A DNA stretch of 64,000 bases from JBCAXA01 sp038534295 (lineage in GTDB: Bacteria > Pseudomonadota > Gammaproteobacteria > Steroidobacterales > Woeseiaceae). This document shows positions 53,151-62,562 of the stretch, one piece after another. A model generated the notes under the pieces. That model saw nothing but the letters and a program-made list of their open reading frames with translations. It was not told the DNA's origin and made no database searches. The stretch spans positions 124,001-188,000 of the forward strand of contig JBCAXA010000001.1 of assembly GCA_038534295.1 (NCBI GenBank). Reading direction: 5' to 3'. The translations under genes and the position numbers were made by a program. How positions within the stretch are numbered: position 1 is the stretch's first letter; each line of letters begins with the position of its first letter.

Positions 53151-54011
53151 ATGACTGGCACGCAAATCCTGACCGCAACCTGTCCTGCACGCGCCGGTAT
53201 CGTCGCTGCCGTCACGGGTTATCTGGCCGACCAACGCTGCTACATCTCGGCGCTCGAACAGTTTGACGACGAGTCAACGCGGCGTTTCTTCATGCGGGCC
53301 GTGTTCCGACCGCAAGACGAGGGCGCGGACATTGGGTCGACGCTAGCGAGATTAGAGGCGGTCATGGAGCCGCTCGAGATGACCTGGCAGGTGCATCGTC
53401 TCGATGTGCCGATGCCAGTCGTTATCATGGTGTCAAAGTTTGACCATTGCTTGGCCGATCTTCTGTACCGCGTGCGCAATGGCGAGCTACCGATGCGAAT
53501 TGCGGCGGTCGTTTCCAATCACCGCGACTGCCGTGCCATGGTCGAGCGCGAAGGCTTGCTTTACGTGCACCTGCCGGTCTCGCCGGACACAAAACCCAAC
53601 GCCGAGGCCCGCCTGCTCGAGATTGTTGGTGAGACCGGCGCGGAGCTGGTCGTACTGGCGCGCTACATGCAGATCCTATCGGCGCACTTGGCCGATACGC
53701 TGCGGGGCCGCTGCATCAACATCCACCACTCCTTCTTACCCGGCTTCAAAGGGGCACGGCCCTACCACCAGGCGTACAAGCGCGGCGTAAAACTCATCGG
53801 CGCGACGGCGCACTACGTCACCAGTGATCTCGACGAAGGTCCCATTATCGAGCAGCAAGTCGTACGCGTGCGTCATCATGACTTGCCTGACGACATGGTT
53901 CGGCTCGGGCGGGACATCGAATGCCAGGTGCTGTCGCGGGCCGTCAAGCTGCACGTCGAGCACCGTGTGTTCGTCGACGGCAATAAGACGGTCGTGTTCG
54001 AGTCGTCATGA
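53151..54011 (+). CDS. purU: formyltetrahydrofolate deformylase
   Basis: The enzyme hydrolyses 10-formyl-THF to formate and THF, balancing one-carbon pools. The 286 residues comprise an N-terminal ACT domain (QILTATCPARAGIVAAVTGYLADQRCYI) and a C-terminal formyl-hydrolase domain with NIHHSFLPGFKGARPY, which holds catalytic Asn/His, and TSDLDEGPIIEQ, which holds the Asp. I start at the ATG at 53151, which gives the usual length; a longer frame adds a tail unlike the family. Confidence 0.93.
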   Translation: MTGTQILTATCPARAGIVAAVTGYLADQRCYISALEQFDDESTRRFFMRAVFRPQDEGADIGSTLARLEAVMEPLEMTWQVHRLDVPMPVVIMVSKFDHCLADLLYRVRNGELPMRIAAVVSNHRDCRAMVEREGLLYVHLPVSPDTKPNAEARLLEIVGETGAELVVLARYMQILSAHLADTLRGRCINIHHSFLPGFKGARPYHQAYKRGVKLIGATAHYVTSDLDEGPIIEQQVVRVRHHDLPDDMVRLGRDIECQVLSRAVKLHVEHRVFVDGNKTVVFESS

Positions 54012-54075
54012 GTTTTTCATCTTGTCGTCATGCTTCAGACAAAGTACGCGCTGGTGGGCAGCTTACACTGCAGGC

Positions 54076-54762
54076 ATGGCACAGAAGAAATTCATCGCTA
54101 TCGGTCTAATGCTCGGACTCTCTACGGCTCAAGCGACAACAATCGACTTGACCATCGACGTTCGGTCGCTGGCAGTCTCCGCTGAGCCCGACACGATTAT
54201 CGGGCTACCGTCATGGAACGCTGGCGCGTTCGCAATTGCGCCGATTGACGCAATGTTGAGCCCTGATGCCGATATGGGCTCGCCGATTTCCGTCAATGTT
54301 CAATTTGTAAACGGCGCTCTGCTGCTCAGCGATGACCTCGGCACTAGAAACAGCACGGGCGTAAGCCTCGGTCTCAGCGGCCCATCAAATCAATCGGCAC
54401 AATTGGGTTTCGACGGACGAGCGTCGGGACAGGCCACATTCTCCGAGGGCGATTTGACGGCGGCCATCGAAGGCTCAAGCCTTTTCGAAACACTATTCGT
54501 CGGCGCCGGGCCCATCGAATACATTGGCAATACTGCGTTGGTGTCGGGTTTCCGATTCGATTTCACAGTCTCGCTTCGGCCAGGGGCCGAAGCGCGCTCA
54601 TACACCTTTGACACCATCGAGATTTTCGGATTTGCGGATGCGATTGATGTGCAGGTCGTCCCATTGCCAATGCCGCTGATGTTGCTACTGGCCGGGTTGG
54701 CGGCAATCCAGACCGCGCGCGCGCGCGCATTGACTCGGATCCATGGCTGCGCGCATCACTGA
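54076..54762 (+). CDS. VPLPA/PEP-CTERM sorting-signal secreted protein
   Basis: This 228-residue exported protein has a signal peptide (KFIAIGLMLGLSTAQA), a beta-rich middle rich in Ser, Gly and Asp, and a C-terminal sorting signal. The signal is VPLPMPLMLLLAGLAAI followed by a basic cluster (RARALTR). The VPLP start in place of VPEP matches the VPLPA-CTERM variant. Exosortase would cut there and anchor or release the protein at the surface. It ends with an unusual ten-residue tail after the basic cluster. prsR, 9 kb away, points to the same system. Confidence 0.7.
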   Translation: MAQKKFIAIGLMLGLSTAQATTIDLTIDVRSLAVSAEPDTIIGLPSWNAGAFAIAPIDAMLSPDADMGSPISVNVQFVNGALLLSDDLGTRNSTGVSLGLSGPSNQSAQLGFDGRASGQATFSEGDLTAAIEGSSLFETLFVGAGPIEYIGNTALVSGFRFDFTVSLRPGAEARSYTFDTIEIFGFADAIDVQVVPLPMPLMLLLAGLAAIQTARARALTRIHGCAHH

Positions 54763-54832
54763 TATCGCCCAGGCACGAATACAAGAGAGCGCCAATCGCT
54801 GTCGGACTGCTGCGACGAGTTCGCTTTGAAGG

Positions 54833-56248
54833 TTACGTCGATGCCTTGGCGCGCTCCTCAACGAACTCGATGGCGCGATCGAGGCGCGCGAGCGCTCGCT
54901 CCTTGCCCACGAGATCGAGGGTCACGTCCAGCGACGGTGACATTGACGCACCGGTTACGGCGACCCGCACCGGCTGACCGACTTTACCCATGCCAAGACC
55001 AAGCTCCTCGGCTGCACCGTGCACCGCTGCGGACACGCCATCCGGTCCCCACGGGTCGACATTGGCAAGTTTGCTACGAACGCGCTGCAGAGCCTCCAGA
55101 GCAACCGGCCGAAGATGTTTTTTTGCGCTGCCGGGATCGAATTCCTCAAAATCCATGAAGCAGTAACGCGTCGCCAAGGCCATTTCGTGCAGTGTTGTCG
55201 CACGTTCGCGGTAGGCTTCGATGACGGCGGTCAAGGCCGGACCGTTGCTCGTATCGATATTGGCCGCCGCGTACTGCTCAGCGAGCGGCGCGACCAACAG
55301 CGCTGCCGACGCCCGTTGAATGTGTTGTTGATTGATCCAGTCGAGCTTCGAGGCGTTGAATGTCGACGCCGATCGATTAACGCCCGGCAAGTCGAACAAG
55401 GCAACCATCTCGGCTTGCTCAAACAGTTCCTGGTCGCCATGTGACCAGCCTAGCCGAACCAGATAATTGAGCATGGCGGACGGCAAATAACCGCGATCGC
55501 GGTAGTCGAGCACATTGACGGCGCCGTGACGCTTGGACAACTTCGCGCCGTCCTCGCCGAGGATCATTGGCAAATGCGCGTAGACCGGCAACGCTGCGCC
55601 AAGCGCTTTCAGCATGTTTATTTGGCGCGGCGTGTTGTTCAGATGATCGTCACCGCGCATTACGTGCGAAATGCGCATATCAGCGTCGTCAATGACGACC
55701 GAAAAGTTGTACGTCGGTGACCCGTCAGAGCGCGCAATTACCAGATCGTCGAGTTCGGCGTTCGCGAACGTCACCTCGCCCTTGACCGCATCGTTAACGA
55801 CGACATCGCCGTCTACGGGGTTGCGAAACCGAACGACCGGATCGACACCGTTGCGTGGCTCGGTTCGGTCGCGACACCGACCGTCGTAGCGCGGCTTCTC
55901 GCCGCGAGCGATCTGCGCTTCGCGGCGCTCGTCGAGTTCCTCTTTCGTGCAGTAGCAGCGGTACGCTTTGCCGTCTTGGAGCCACTCATTGATGACTTGC
56001 TGATATCGCTCGTACCGTTCGGACTGGAAAAACGGCCCTTCGTCCGCCGTCATACCAAGCCAGCTCATGCCGTCGAGGATCGTGTCTACCGATGCTTGGG
56101 TCGAACGCTCGCGATCCGTGTCTTCGATACGCAGCACGAACTCGCCATTGTGATGCCGAGCGTACAACCAACAGTAGAGAGCAGTCCGTACACTGCCAAT
56201 GTGTAGGACGCCGGTTGGACTGGGAGCGAAACGAGTGCGAACGGTCAT
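54833..56248 (-). CDS. gltX: glutamyl-tRNA synthetase
   Basis: This class I aminoacyl-tRNA synthetase charges tRNA-Glu. The 471 residues start with VRTRFAPSPTGVLHIGSVRTAL (HIGH-type motif HIGS) and carry the zinc-site CYC with a later RCRD, VIDDADMRISHVMRGDDHLNNT, and the KMSKS-type KLSKRHG. The C-terminal anticodon-binding domain is complete. A tRNA-Glu gene lies 8.5 kb away. It stands alone with its own promoter region of about 100 bases. Confidence 0.96.
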   Translation of the reverse strand: MTVRTRFAPSPTGVLHIGSVRTALYCWLYARHHNGEFVLRIEDTDRERSTQASVDTILDGMSWLGMTADEGPFFQSERYERYQQVINEWLQDGKAYRCYCTKEELDERREAQIARGEKPRYDGRCRDRTEPRNGVDPVVRFRNPVDGDVVVNDAVKGEVTFANAELDDLVIARSDGSPTYNFSVVIDDADMRISHVMRGDDHLNNTPRQINMLKALGAALPVYAHLPMILGEDGAKLSKRHGAVNVLDYRDRGYLPSAMLNYLVRLGWSHGDQELFEQAEMVALFDLPGVNRSASTFNASKLDWINQQHIQRASAALLVAPLAEQYAAANIDTSNGPALTAVIEAYRERATTLHEMALATRYCFMDFEEFDPGSAKKHLRPVALEALQRVRSKLANVDPWGPDGVSAAVHGAAEELGLGMGKVGQPVRVAVTGASMSPSLDVTLDLVGKERALARLDRAIEFVEERAKAST

Positions 56249-56347
56249 ACGAGCCAGCTGTTACCAAAGCGCGCTAGGGTAACAGCTGGCCCAAAGGCCG
56301 AAAACAGATTGCGGCGCTAGGTGTGGTGCTCTTGCGGATCGCGGGCG

Positions 56348-56818
56348 CTAATTCGCCATCGCGGCGACTTCACCGGAGTACGCACTCTCAACACCGGAGG
56401 TGTTGATCGACGTCATCACGACAAAGTACGTGTCAACCGGTACGTCTTGCACGACGTAGCGCGATAACCCAGCCGTATCTAGATCCACCGACTCGGTATA
56501 GTCGCCCGAGTTGATGCCGATCAGGATCTTGTACCCCGCGAGATCGGTCAGCGTCGACCCGTCCGTGTTGGTGGTTGGCGGCGTCCACGACAACGTGAAC
56601 GATGCCGTACCCGAACCGATCAACGAACCCGATCCAGGCGGTGGCGGGGTCGGATCCGGTGGTGGCGGAGCCGGCGGTGGATCGGGCGGCGGTGCCGGCG
56701 GTGGAGGCGGCGATGAGGCAGACGAATCGTCGATCGGCTCAGAGCCGTCGCCGCCGCCGCCGCAAGCGACCAAAGCCGTCGCTGCAGCAGCAATAAGAAG
56801 TGACTTAATCAGATTCAT
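56348..56818 (-). CDS. lipoprotein with proline-rich linker and fibronectin type III-like domain
   Basis: This protein of 156 residues has a lipoprotein signal (SLLIAAAATALVACGG, Cys19), a linker of ~35 residues made almost only of Pro, Asp and Ala, and a C-terminal Fn3-like sandwich (SFTLSWTPPTTNTDGSTLTDLAGYKI, ending YSGEVAAMAN). Such proteins are surface-exposed and bind polysaccharide or protein. The start at 56818 gives a normal leader; an ATG 18 codons upstream lies before it in the same frame. The role is unknown. Confidence 0.7.
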   Translation of the reverse strand: MNLIKSLLIAAAATALVACGGGGDGSEPIDDSSASSPPPPPAPPPDPPPAPPPPDPTPPPPGSGSLIGSGTASFTLSWTPPTTNTDGSTLTDLAGYKILIGINSGDYTESVDLDTAGLSRYVVQDVPVDTYFVVMTSINTSGVESAYSGEVAAMAN

Positions 56819-57324
56819 CGCGCGATTCTCACAAGCACGAAAATCTGGGTCAATACATTGTTTTTGCGACATTTATCGGCCTTTTTGTCGCAGATCAACG
56901 ACATTCAAGCGATCAATTCTTCAACAAATTTCTTAAGTGTTGGAAGCAAATCGCAGTAATCGTTGATCTGATTTGAAGACTTAAATCTGCAATATTCGGC
57001 GCGGCGACAGCGTTTTTTGACACGCGTGCGATGATCAAAAACTGTTCAATCCCAAATTTCTCGGCCGAATTCTGTTTTTCGGCGGCGGCACGCTTCCGCG
57101 GTATTAGGAGGCAATTCGTGGATCAATAGCGCGGCATGGTTCACAAATTGGTGAACAAACTGCGTCACACCCGCAACTATGCGGCCGCTCACAAAACGGG
57201 CCGCCTACCGACTGGGTACGCGGTTGACGTTATGTCGCACCGCCGTGCAGATAGGACTTCGGCAACCCGGGCGAATGCTTTAGCCGCGAGATTCTCTGGT
57301 TGCGGTGCCGTCTGACCCTAGGGA
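56819..57324. other. AT-richer intergenic region with nested inverted repeats
   Basis: This ~500-base gap between two minus-strand genes has no coding signal and is richer in A/T than its surroundings. It holds TGCGACA-N14-TGTCGCA (56865-56892), an 11-bp pair CAGATCAACGA / TCGTTGATCTG (56891-56901 and 56960-56970) 58 bases apart, and GTTCAC-AAATTG-GTGAAC (57139-57156). These look like operator sites or a structured leader for the Fn3 lipoprotein gene. I could not name a promoter. Confidence 0.5.
57139..57156. promoter_or_regulatory. palindromic operator-like site
   Basis: GTTCAC-AAATTG-GTGAAC is an 18-base palindrome with perfect 6-bp arms. It lies about 320 bases before the Fn3 lipoprotein ATG and 170 bases after the end of the glycoside hydrolase gene. 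The regulator is unknown. Confidence 0.4.
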
Positions 57325-58791
57325 TCAGTCGGGGCGCGTCAGCACAGCGATCCAACGTTCGTCGCTGCTTGGAGTCTCGAGCTTGAGCTCCGTCGCGCTT
57401 GCGTCTGAGGCTGCGTCTCGCCATTCGGTCGCATCGACACGCAACCAGCGAAGCGCGAACTTTCCAGGTTGATTGACTGGCAACACGACGTCGCCCCCGT
57501 TCGGGAAATAGACGACGTACTGTCGATCGATTGCCGCGGTCAGATAGGCCTCATTGTCCTCGCGTTGCCGCAGCACGTCTGATTGAGGTGCTAGTGCGGT
57601 GAGGTCGAGCGCTTCCAGCAGCGCGTTGGCGCTCAGCAATTGACGCTTCGCTTCATCGCCCAACCCGAGACCGAAATTCTGTTCGGGACGGTGAAATCGA
57701 ACCGTCGCCGACCCGCCTAACAGCGACCGCCAGAAGCGGTCGATCGCTTCGTTGGTCGATTCGAATCTGCCGCCATCCGCGCCGTACACCTTGACGTTGT
57801 TCATTGGTCGCGGCACGTCCGCCAAGCGCTGGCGCACGCGCACGAGGTTGTCCCAATGCGCTTGCCCAACCTGGTGATTGTTTTGCGAGACCTCAACGAA
57901 ATCGTAGCGTTCCGGATGGTCGAACGTTCGCGCGTGCATCGGATCGTCGAGATCGTGCGGATTCCACATTTCCGTGATGAAGACTTTCTTACCGACAGCA
58001 TCGGCTTTGCTTCTGATGTACCAAGCCCAGTAAGTGCTCCAGGGCTCATCGCCGTTTGTTTCGTTGCTTATCGTATAGAGCACGTTGTCATAGCGCAGCG
58101 AAATGGACAGCAGCTTGTCGAGTAACGCATTTTGATACGCGAGCAGGAGCCCGTTGTGCAGCAGACTCGGCACACTGCGAAAAAACGCATTGCGATTCTT
58201 GCCGGGGTGCTCCGGATAGGCTGCGAGCATGCCCGAAAGGTTTTCCGTGTAGTTAACGTTGTTGTCCGGATTAAACGGATTTCGCAGCCACGGATCCCGA
58301 GCGTAGTCAAAGCGGTCCCAGATCTCGACCTGCACAACGATGTCGCGTTCCCGCGCCAACCTCAGCAGGGCCTCGAAGCGACGCCAGTATTCATCATTGA
58401 ACTGCTCAAGATCGTATTTTGGATAGACGGCGTTTCGATTGTCGGACCATGCAGCCAGTCGGTCGCGAAACTTGGCCGTCCTAGATAACGCTGTTATGGC
58501 TCGACCGTCTCTCGCGAAGCCCTGCTTGAACGGCCAGAGGTTGTCTCGGTCGCGGCTGGACATCGTGTTGCGAACGTAGTTCCCGCCGACCGCCGCCAAC
58601 TCGTCCAGATGCGCCTCGAGATCATCGATTTGGAAGAGGTTGTCGTCGACCGATCCGCCAATCAGTACGAGGCGCTCGCCATCGAATTGCCAGAATCGCG
58701 AGTTCGCTTCATCAATGTCGATGCCCGCGGCCGGCAACACCCGACAAACGACCGCCAACGCGACACCTGCTACCAAAACGAATCCGCGCAT
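57325..58791 (-). CDS. secreted glycoside hydrolase-like protein (clan GH-A type)
   Basis: This 488-residue exported protein has a signal peptide (FVLVAGVALAVVCRVLPAAG). A TIM-barrel-like body resembles cellulase/DUF4038-type enzymes: FWQFDGERLVLIGGS, LAAVGGNYVRNTMSS, ERDIVVQVEIWDRFDY and LYTISNETNGDEPW, in which Asn243-Glu244 fits the acid/base NE pair. A C-terminal beta domain (VVLPVNQPGKFALRWL) ends it. I start at 58791 after GGAGAGG; an ATG at 58812 overlapping the flippase stop is the alternative. As last gene of the polysaccharide operon, it may trim or release the polymer. Confidence 0.65.
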   Translation of the reverse strand: MRGFVLVAGVALAVVCRVLPAAGIDIDEANSRFWQFDGERLVLIGGSVDDNLFQIDDLEAHLDELAAVGGNYVRNTMSSRDRDNLWPFKQGFARDGRAITALSRTAKFRDRLAAWSDNRNAVYPKYDLEQFNDEYWRRFEALLRLARERDIVVQVEIWDRFDYARDPWLRNPFNPDNNVNYTENLSGMLAAYPEHPGKNRNAFFRSVPSLLHNGLLLAYQNALLDKLLSISLRYDNVLYTISNETNGDEPWSTYWAWYIRSKADAVGKKVFITEMWNPHDLDDPMHARTFDHPERYDFVEVSQNNHQVGQAHWDNLVRVRQRLADVPRPMNNVKVYGADGGRFESTNEAIDRFWRSLLGGSATVRFHRPEQNFGLGLGDEAKRQLLSANALLEALDLTALAPQSDVLRQREDNEAYLTAAIDRQYVVYFPNGGDVVLPVNQPGKFALRWLRVDATEWRDAASDASATELKLETPSSDERWIAVLTRPD

Positions 58792-58808
58792 ACGCCTCTC
58801 CGCGGCGT

Positions 58809-60053
58809 TCATGACGGTGTCGACGCCGGTACTGGAAATTTCTGTGACAACGTTCGACTGGCCAAGATCAAGCCGGCTATCGACAGAACCAACCAGCCAG
58901 CGCCAACGCCGATGACTACGCCCGTGAGGCCAAATCCGCCGAGCACCGTTGCGCTCGCGACTGCGACACCCAGCGACAACCACGCGAACAAATTCAAACG
59001 CCGCAGCGACGCGGAATCACCAAGGCTGTTGACGGTCGCTACCGATATGGATTGCACCAAGCGCAACCAACCGACGCCAATCGCGGCGAGCAACAGCGAA
59101 GCATCGAGCTCGTATTTATCACCAACAATAATGTCGATTACGACCGGGCCCAACCAATAGACGACAGCAGCGCCGAGCAACCCGACTTGAACGGCGATAA
59201 GAATCTCGCCGCGAAGAATCTGGCGCGCCTCGGCGGCGCCTGCCGCGTTGCGCAAACGCGGTAGCAAGGTATATCCGACGGCCAATTGCAGCATTCGAAA
59301 GGGTGCCACCACCACAGCCGCCAGCACACCGAACAGCGCCATGTCTTCTAACGACAGAATGAGTGGAATTACGATGCGTTCGGTCTGAGCCAACACCAGC
59401 ACGGCAAATATAATACCGACACCGTGCAGGCCGTCGTTCCAGCGAAACGTCTGATCATCACCGGTCGTACCGAAACGGCGCAGCGCTACCATCCATCCGA
59501 GTAACGCGGTCGCCAAATAGCCGCCCGCAACGAGCCAGAGAACCGTCACCAGTGCCGTCTCTGGTGAGGCCATAGCGACAGTGACGGTTGCTAGCAAAAT
59601 AAAATTGTGAACCTGCACAAGCGCCAGTGACGTATTGAATTGGCGATGGCTTTGGAAAAATGCGGCGCCTACTTTTGAAACGGCCGCCGCGAGAATCGCG
59701 CAGCCCAACGCAGGCAGCAGCCAAATCGGCAAGTCGTACAGCAACCACGCGGTGCCGACGATGCCAAGACTCGCAAGCGATGCTGTCGACAAGACGGTGC
59801 GGCCGATGCGTCTCGTCGGGTCGAGCCGTTCGCGGTTTACGAGCAAATCGAGACCGGCTGGACCGAGCGCCACACCGACCTGGATGAGCGCGAGCAGCAG
59901 TGCTAGCCGACCGAAGTCATCGGTGGGCATGAAGCGCGCCAGCAACAGCGTGGCCAGTGAAAAGCCGACGCCGCCAATGCCGAAGACGATTGCGCTCCGA
60001 ACGGAAGGCGACGCCAACAATCCCGTCAACAACGCTGTGAGTGACTTCGACAC
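58809..60053 (-). CDS. oligosaccharide flippase (Wzx-like)
   Basis: This is a 414-residue polytopic inner-membrane protein with about twelve hydrophobic segments. The N-terminal FGIGGVGFSLATLLLARFMPTDDFGRLALLLAL is the hallmark of polysaccharide transporters of the MOP superfamily (GxxF/L...LLAR...D(F/Y)G). It would move lipid-linked repeat units to the periplasm. It follows the sulfotransferase gene by 15 bases and abuts the glycoside hydrolase gene. Confidence 0.85.
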   Translation of the reverse strand: MSKSLTALLTGLLASPSVRSAIVFGIGGVGFSLATLLLARFMPTDDFGRLALLLALIQVGVALGPAGLDLLVNRERLDPTRRIGRTVLSTASLASLGIVGTAWLLYDLPIWLLPALGCAILAAAVSKVGAAFFQSHRQFNTSLALVQVHNFILLATVTVAMASPETALVTVLWLVAGGYLATALLGWMVALRRFGTTGDDQTFRWNDGLHGVGIIFAVLVLAQTERIVIPLILSLEDMALFGVLAAVVVAPFRMLQLAVGYTLLPRLRNAAGAAEARQILRGEILIAVQVGLLGAAVVYWLGPVVIDIIVGDKYELDASLLLAAIGVGWLRLVQSISVATVNSLGDSASLRRLNLFAWLSLGVAVASATVLGGFGLTGVVIGVGAGWLVLSIAGLILASRTLSQKFPVPASTPS

Positions 60054-60068
60054 CGTTCGTGTCGCTGG

Positions 60069-61070
60069 CTACAGCAGCTTCAGTCGCGCCAGCAGAGGAA
60101 ACGTAATCTTTTGCAAGCCTTCTCGCTGGCCCTGCGTGTCCTGAACCATGCCGGCGATCCGCGATATCGGATTGGTGAGATAGCGTATCAACGCCAGTTC
60201 GCCGCCCGAAATTTGGGGATTCGTCAGGCTACGAGAATAACCGTAAGCATCCATGTGGGGACCGGCGACAGCCTCGATCCAACGAATTTCGTCGTCTCCC
60301 AATTCGTCGGCCCATTTACCCGCGTTGGTCGCCAGTACCGGCCGCGCTAAGTTCGCTTCGTTTGTGACGTCCGTGTTGTAACGCTCACGAGCCGCATGCT
60401 CGTGAAAAGCCAGCATCGCCGTATCGTAGGTAATACCGAGGAACTCGCACATGCCACGGCAAGTGCTTTCTGGCTGCTCAATGAGTGCTTCGTAGCGAAT
60501 CTCGTAAAACGCATCGTTCGGCCAACCGGTCCTTACGTCGCTCATTGTGTCCTGATAAGCGGCCCAGCGACCAGCGAGCGGGTAAACGTGGCGCTGTCCC
60601 TGGCGCGCTTTTTTCCACGACAAACAAATGTCGCGTGGGTCACGGACGATGTGCACGACTCGGGCCGACGGGAACCCGTCGAGGATCTCGCGCCAATAGA
60701 ATGCATGCCAAGGGCTCTTTTCACCCCAAACGGGTTTGCTATCCTGCGCGGCGCGCGCCATGAGTATCGCGCGAAACACGCCGTGAAAATCTCGTCTATC
60801 GAGATAACGGATCGCATCATCAAAGGTGACAGCCGGTTGCCAGTCGAGCATCGGCCGCCAACGCAGCATATGGCGCAGCAGTCTTTCTGCATTACCGTCG
60901 TCATTGAGCTCACCGTAGCTGTGACGAATCGGCCAGAACGTGCTGTACAACAGCGACTCGAGCGGAATACAGAGCTGCGGGTGGGCATTGAGAATACGAC
61001 TAAGTAGTGACGTTCCGGAACGTGGCGCACCGAAAATGAATACCGGCTGCTCAGACGTGTTCGAACTCAT
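60069..61070 (-). CDS. sulfotransferase
   Basis: This 333-residue PAPS-dependent enzyme has the 5'-phosphosulfate loop in FIFGAPRSGTSLLSRILNAHP and the 3'-phosphate motif in VVHIVRDPRDICLSWKKA. FYEIRYEALIEQPESTCRGMCEFLGI completes the family pattern. In a polysaccharide operon it most likely puts sulfate on a sugar of the repeat unit; lipid or protein targets are possible. I start at 61070 after GGTGAG, seven bases downstream of the MaoC-SDR stop; the longer frame enters that gene. Confidence 0.85.
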   Translation of the reverse strand: MSSNTSEQPVFIFGAPRSGTSLLSRILNAHPQLCIPLESLLYSTFWPIRHSYGELNDDGNAERLLRHMLRWRPMLDWQPAVTFDDAIRYLDRRDFHGVFRAILMARAAQDSKPVWGEKSPWHAFYWREILDGFPSARVVHIVRDPRDICLSWKKARQGQRHVYPLAGRWAAYQDTMSDVRTGWPNDAFYEIRYEALIEQPESTCRGMCEFLGITYDTAMLAFHEHAARERYNTDVTNEANLARPVLATNAGKWADELGDDEIRWIEAVAGPHMDAYGYSRSLTNPQISGGELALIRYLTNPISRIAGMVQDTQGQREGLQKITFPLLARLKLL

Positions 61071-61077
61071 GACGTGC

Positions 61078-62538
61078 TCACCCAGCCTCGCCGAAGCGCA
61101 GGAGTTCGACGAAGTATTCAACCGCTGCCTCATCGGCGCCGGACAGAACGCTGACAGTTTGATCGGTCGCCATACGCGGTAGCCGCGGCATGGCGATCTT
61201 TAGGCTCGGATGACGACGAGCAACGTAGTGACAAATGGTTTCTCCGGCAGCCTTGGCCGCGGAGTACTCCATCATGCCTTTCGTTAGCTCCTCCACGGCG
61301 ACACTCGACGGATACACGAGACGTTGCAGCGCAACCCGGCTGAGCAACGCGTCGATCAGCTCGCTGAACCCCCGAACATAAACTTCCGCAAAGCGTTGAA
61401 AATACAGATCGTTGTAAAACAGTGTGTCAGTCTTCTTAATCGCTGGCGTTGCGTAGAAAAGCAGATCAGTTGGTTGCCACTCGTCCGCAAATGCAACAAT
61501 CTCATCGAGGTCGCCACCAGCGGCGTACTGCAGGACGCTGGCCTCGGCACCGAATTCGCGAATTTCGTCGCAAACCCGCTGCGCATCGTCCGCACCGTCG
61601 CGAAACGTAATTGCAACGCTAGCGCCACCGGCAGCGAGGATTTTGGCACTGACCTCGCCTAGGCCTCGCGATCCACCAACGATCAGCGCGCGGCGCGCGG
61701 CAAACTCGTTGGGTCGAACCTGGCGAGCAATCGTCGCGATGTTAGGTTGGGCTTGGGGCGTTGGCCGTAGGAAAGCTTTGATGCGCCCATCGAGCGCGTT
61801 GCCATCGAGACTGACGTCAGCCATGTTGAAGCGCTCGTCGAAGTCGTCCAAGGCGTATCGCAACGGCGCCGGCTCGCCCGCCTTAGCGTCGAAAGTGAGC
61901 TGCAACTGCGAGTAAATTGAGTGATAGCCTGGGCAATGCATCCCAACGATTCGCGTAGTGGCTAGCAGCACCGCCAGTTGATCGGCCATCGCTGCAACCG
62001 GCAATGCTGGGAACATAAGCCGGGTCGCATCACGGTCGATCACCAACGGCGTCGAGTCGGCGATGTCGCGCATGTGCTCCCTTAGCAAGACATCTGGCGC
62101 GGACTGCCACACTTCTGTTGGCGATGGCCACATGGGCTCGGGACCATCGCGCTCGAACCACGTCAACGTCGCCCGCATAGCCAGCGTCGCATCGACATCG
62201 GCGACCAAGCCGACCTCTCGCTCACCGCGCTCGGAGATCGTAAACCGCACTGGAATACCGAGCTTGGCAGGTGTTCGAAACTCGACGTCCACGCTCGCCA
62301 GCGCCGCAAACCCCGGCTGCGCATCAGCCAGCAATTCTATTCCACGCAACAACAGGTGGATGCCATGCACAACCACTTCGCCGTACATGAATCGGCGCGA
62401 CGCCACCGGATCAAGATGCATTGGGTTGAAATCACCGGACAGCTGCGCGAACGCACGCTGGTCCGACATCGTGAACGTGACGTCTCGCACCCGCGTCGAT
62501 GCCGCCAGCTGTGCCGAGTCTTCAATGGCCGAGTTCAC
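61078..62538 (-). CDS. MaoC-hotdog-SDR fusion protein
   Basis: The 486-residue protein joins three parts. Residues ~15-135 are a MaoC-type hydratase domain (LSGDFNPMHLDPVASRRFMYGEVVVHGIHL, with Asp36 and His41). Residues ~150-262 look like a second hotdog (HCPGYHSIYSQLQLTF). Residues ~280-480 are a short-chain dehydrogenase (RRALIVGGSRGLGEVSAKIL, Ser411/412, Tyr425 and Lys429 in YSAAKAAGE). It could hydrate or dehydrate and reduce an acyl group on ACP or CoA. A dedicated ACP and FkbH-like gene lie just upstream in the operon. The combined reaction is inferred. Confidence 0.75.
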   Translation of the reverse strand: MNSAIEDSAQLAASTRVRDVTFTMSDQRAFAQLSGDFNPMHLDPVASRRFMYGEVVVHGIHLLLRGIELLADAQPGFAALASVDVEFRTPAKLGIPVRFTISERGEREVGLVADVDATLAMRATLTWFERDGPEPMWPSPTEVWQSAPDVLLREHMRDIADSTPLVIDRDATRLMFPALPVAAMADQLAVLLATTRIVGMHCPGYHSIYSQLQLTFDAKAGEPAPLRYALDDFDERFNMADVSLDGNALDGRIKAFLRPTPQAQPNIATIARQVRPNEFAARRALIVGGSRGLGEVSAKILAAGGASVAITFRDGADDAQRVCDEIREFGAEASVLQYAAGGDLDEIVAFADEWQPTDLLFYATPAIKKTDTLFYNDLYFQRFAEVYVRGFSELIDALLSRVALQRLVYPSSVAVEELTKGMMEYSAAKAAGETICHYVARRHPSLKIAMPRLPRMATDQTVSVLSGADEAAVEYFVELLRFGEAG

Positions 62539-62562
62539 GGGCTCCCCCTCATCGACACGCCA

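Noticed and set aside
54012..54075. Sigma-54 promoter before the VPLPA-CTERM gene, expected for a PrsR target
   Set aside because: No TGGCAC-N5-TTGC-like pair with correct spacing was found in this short spacer.
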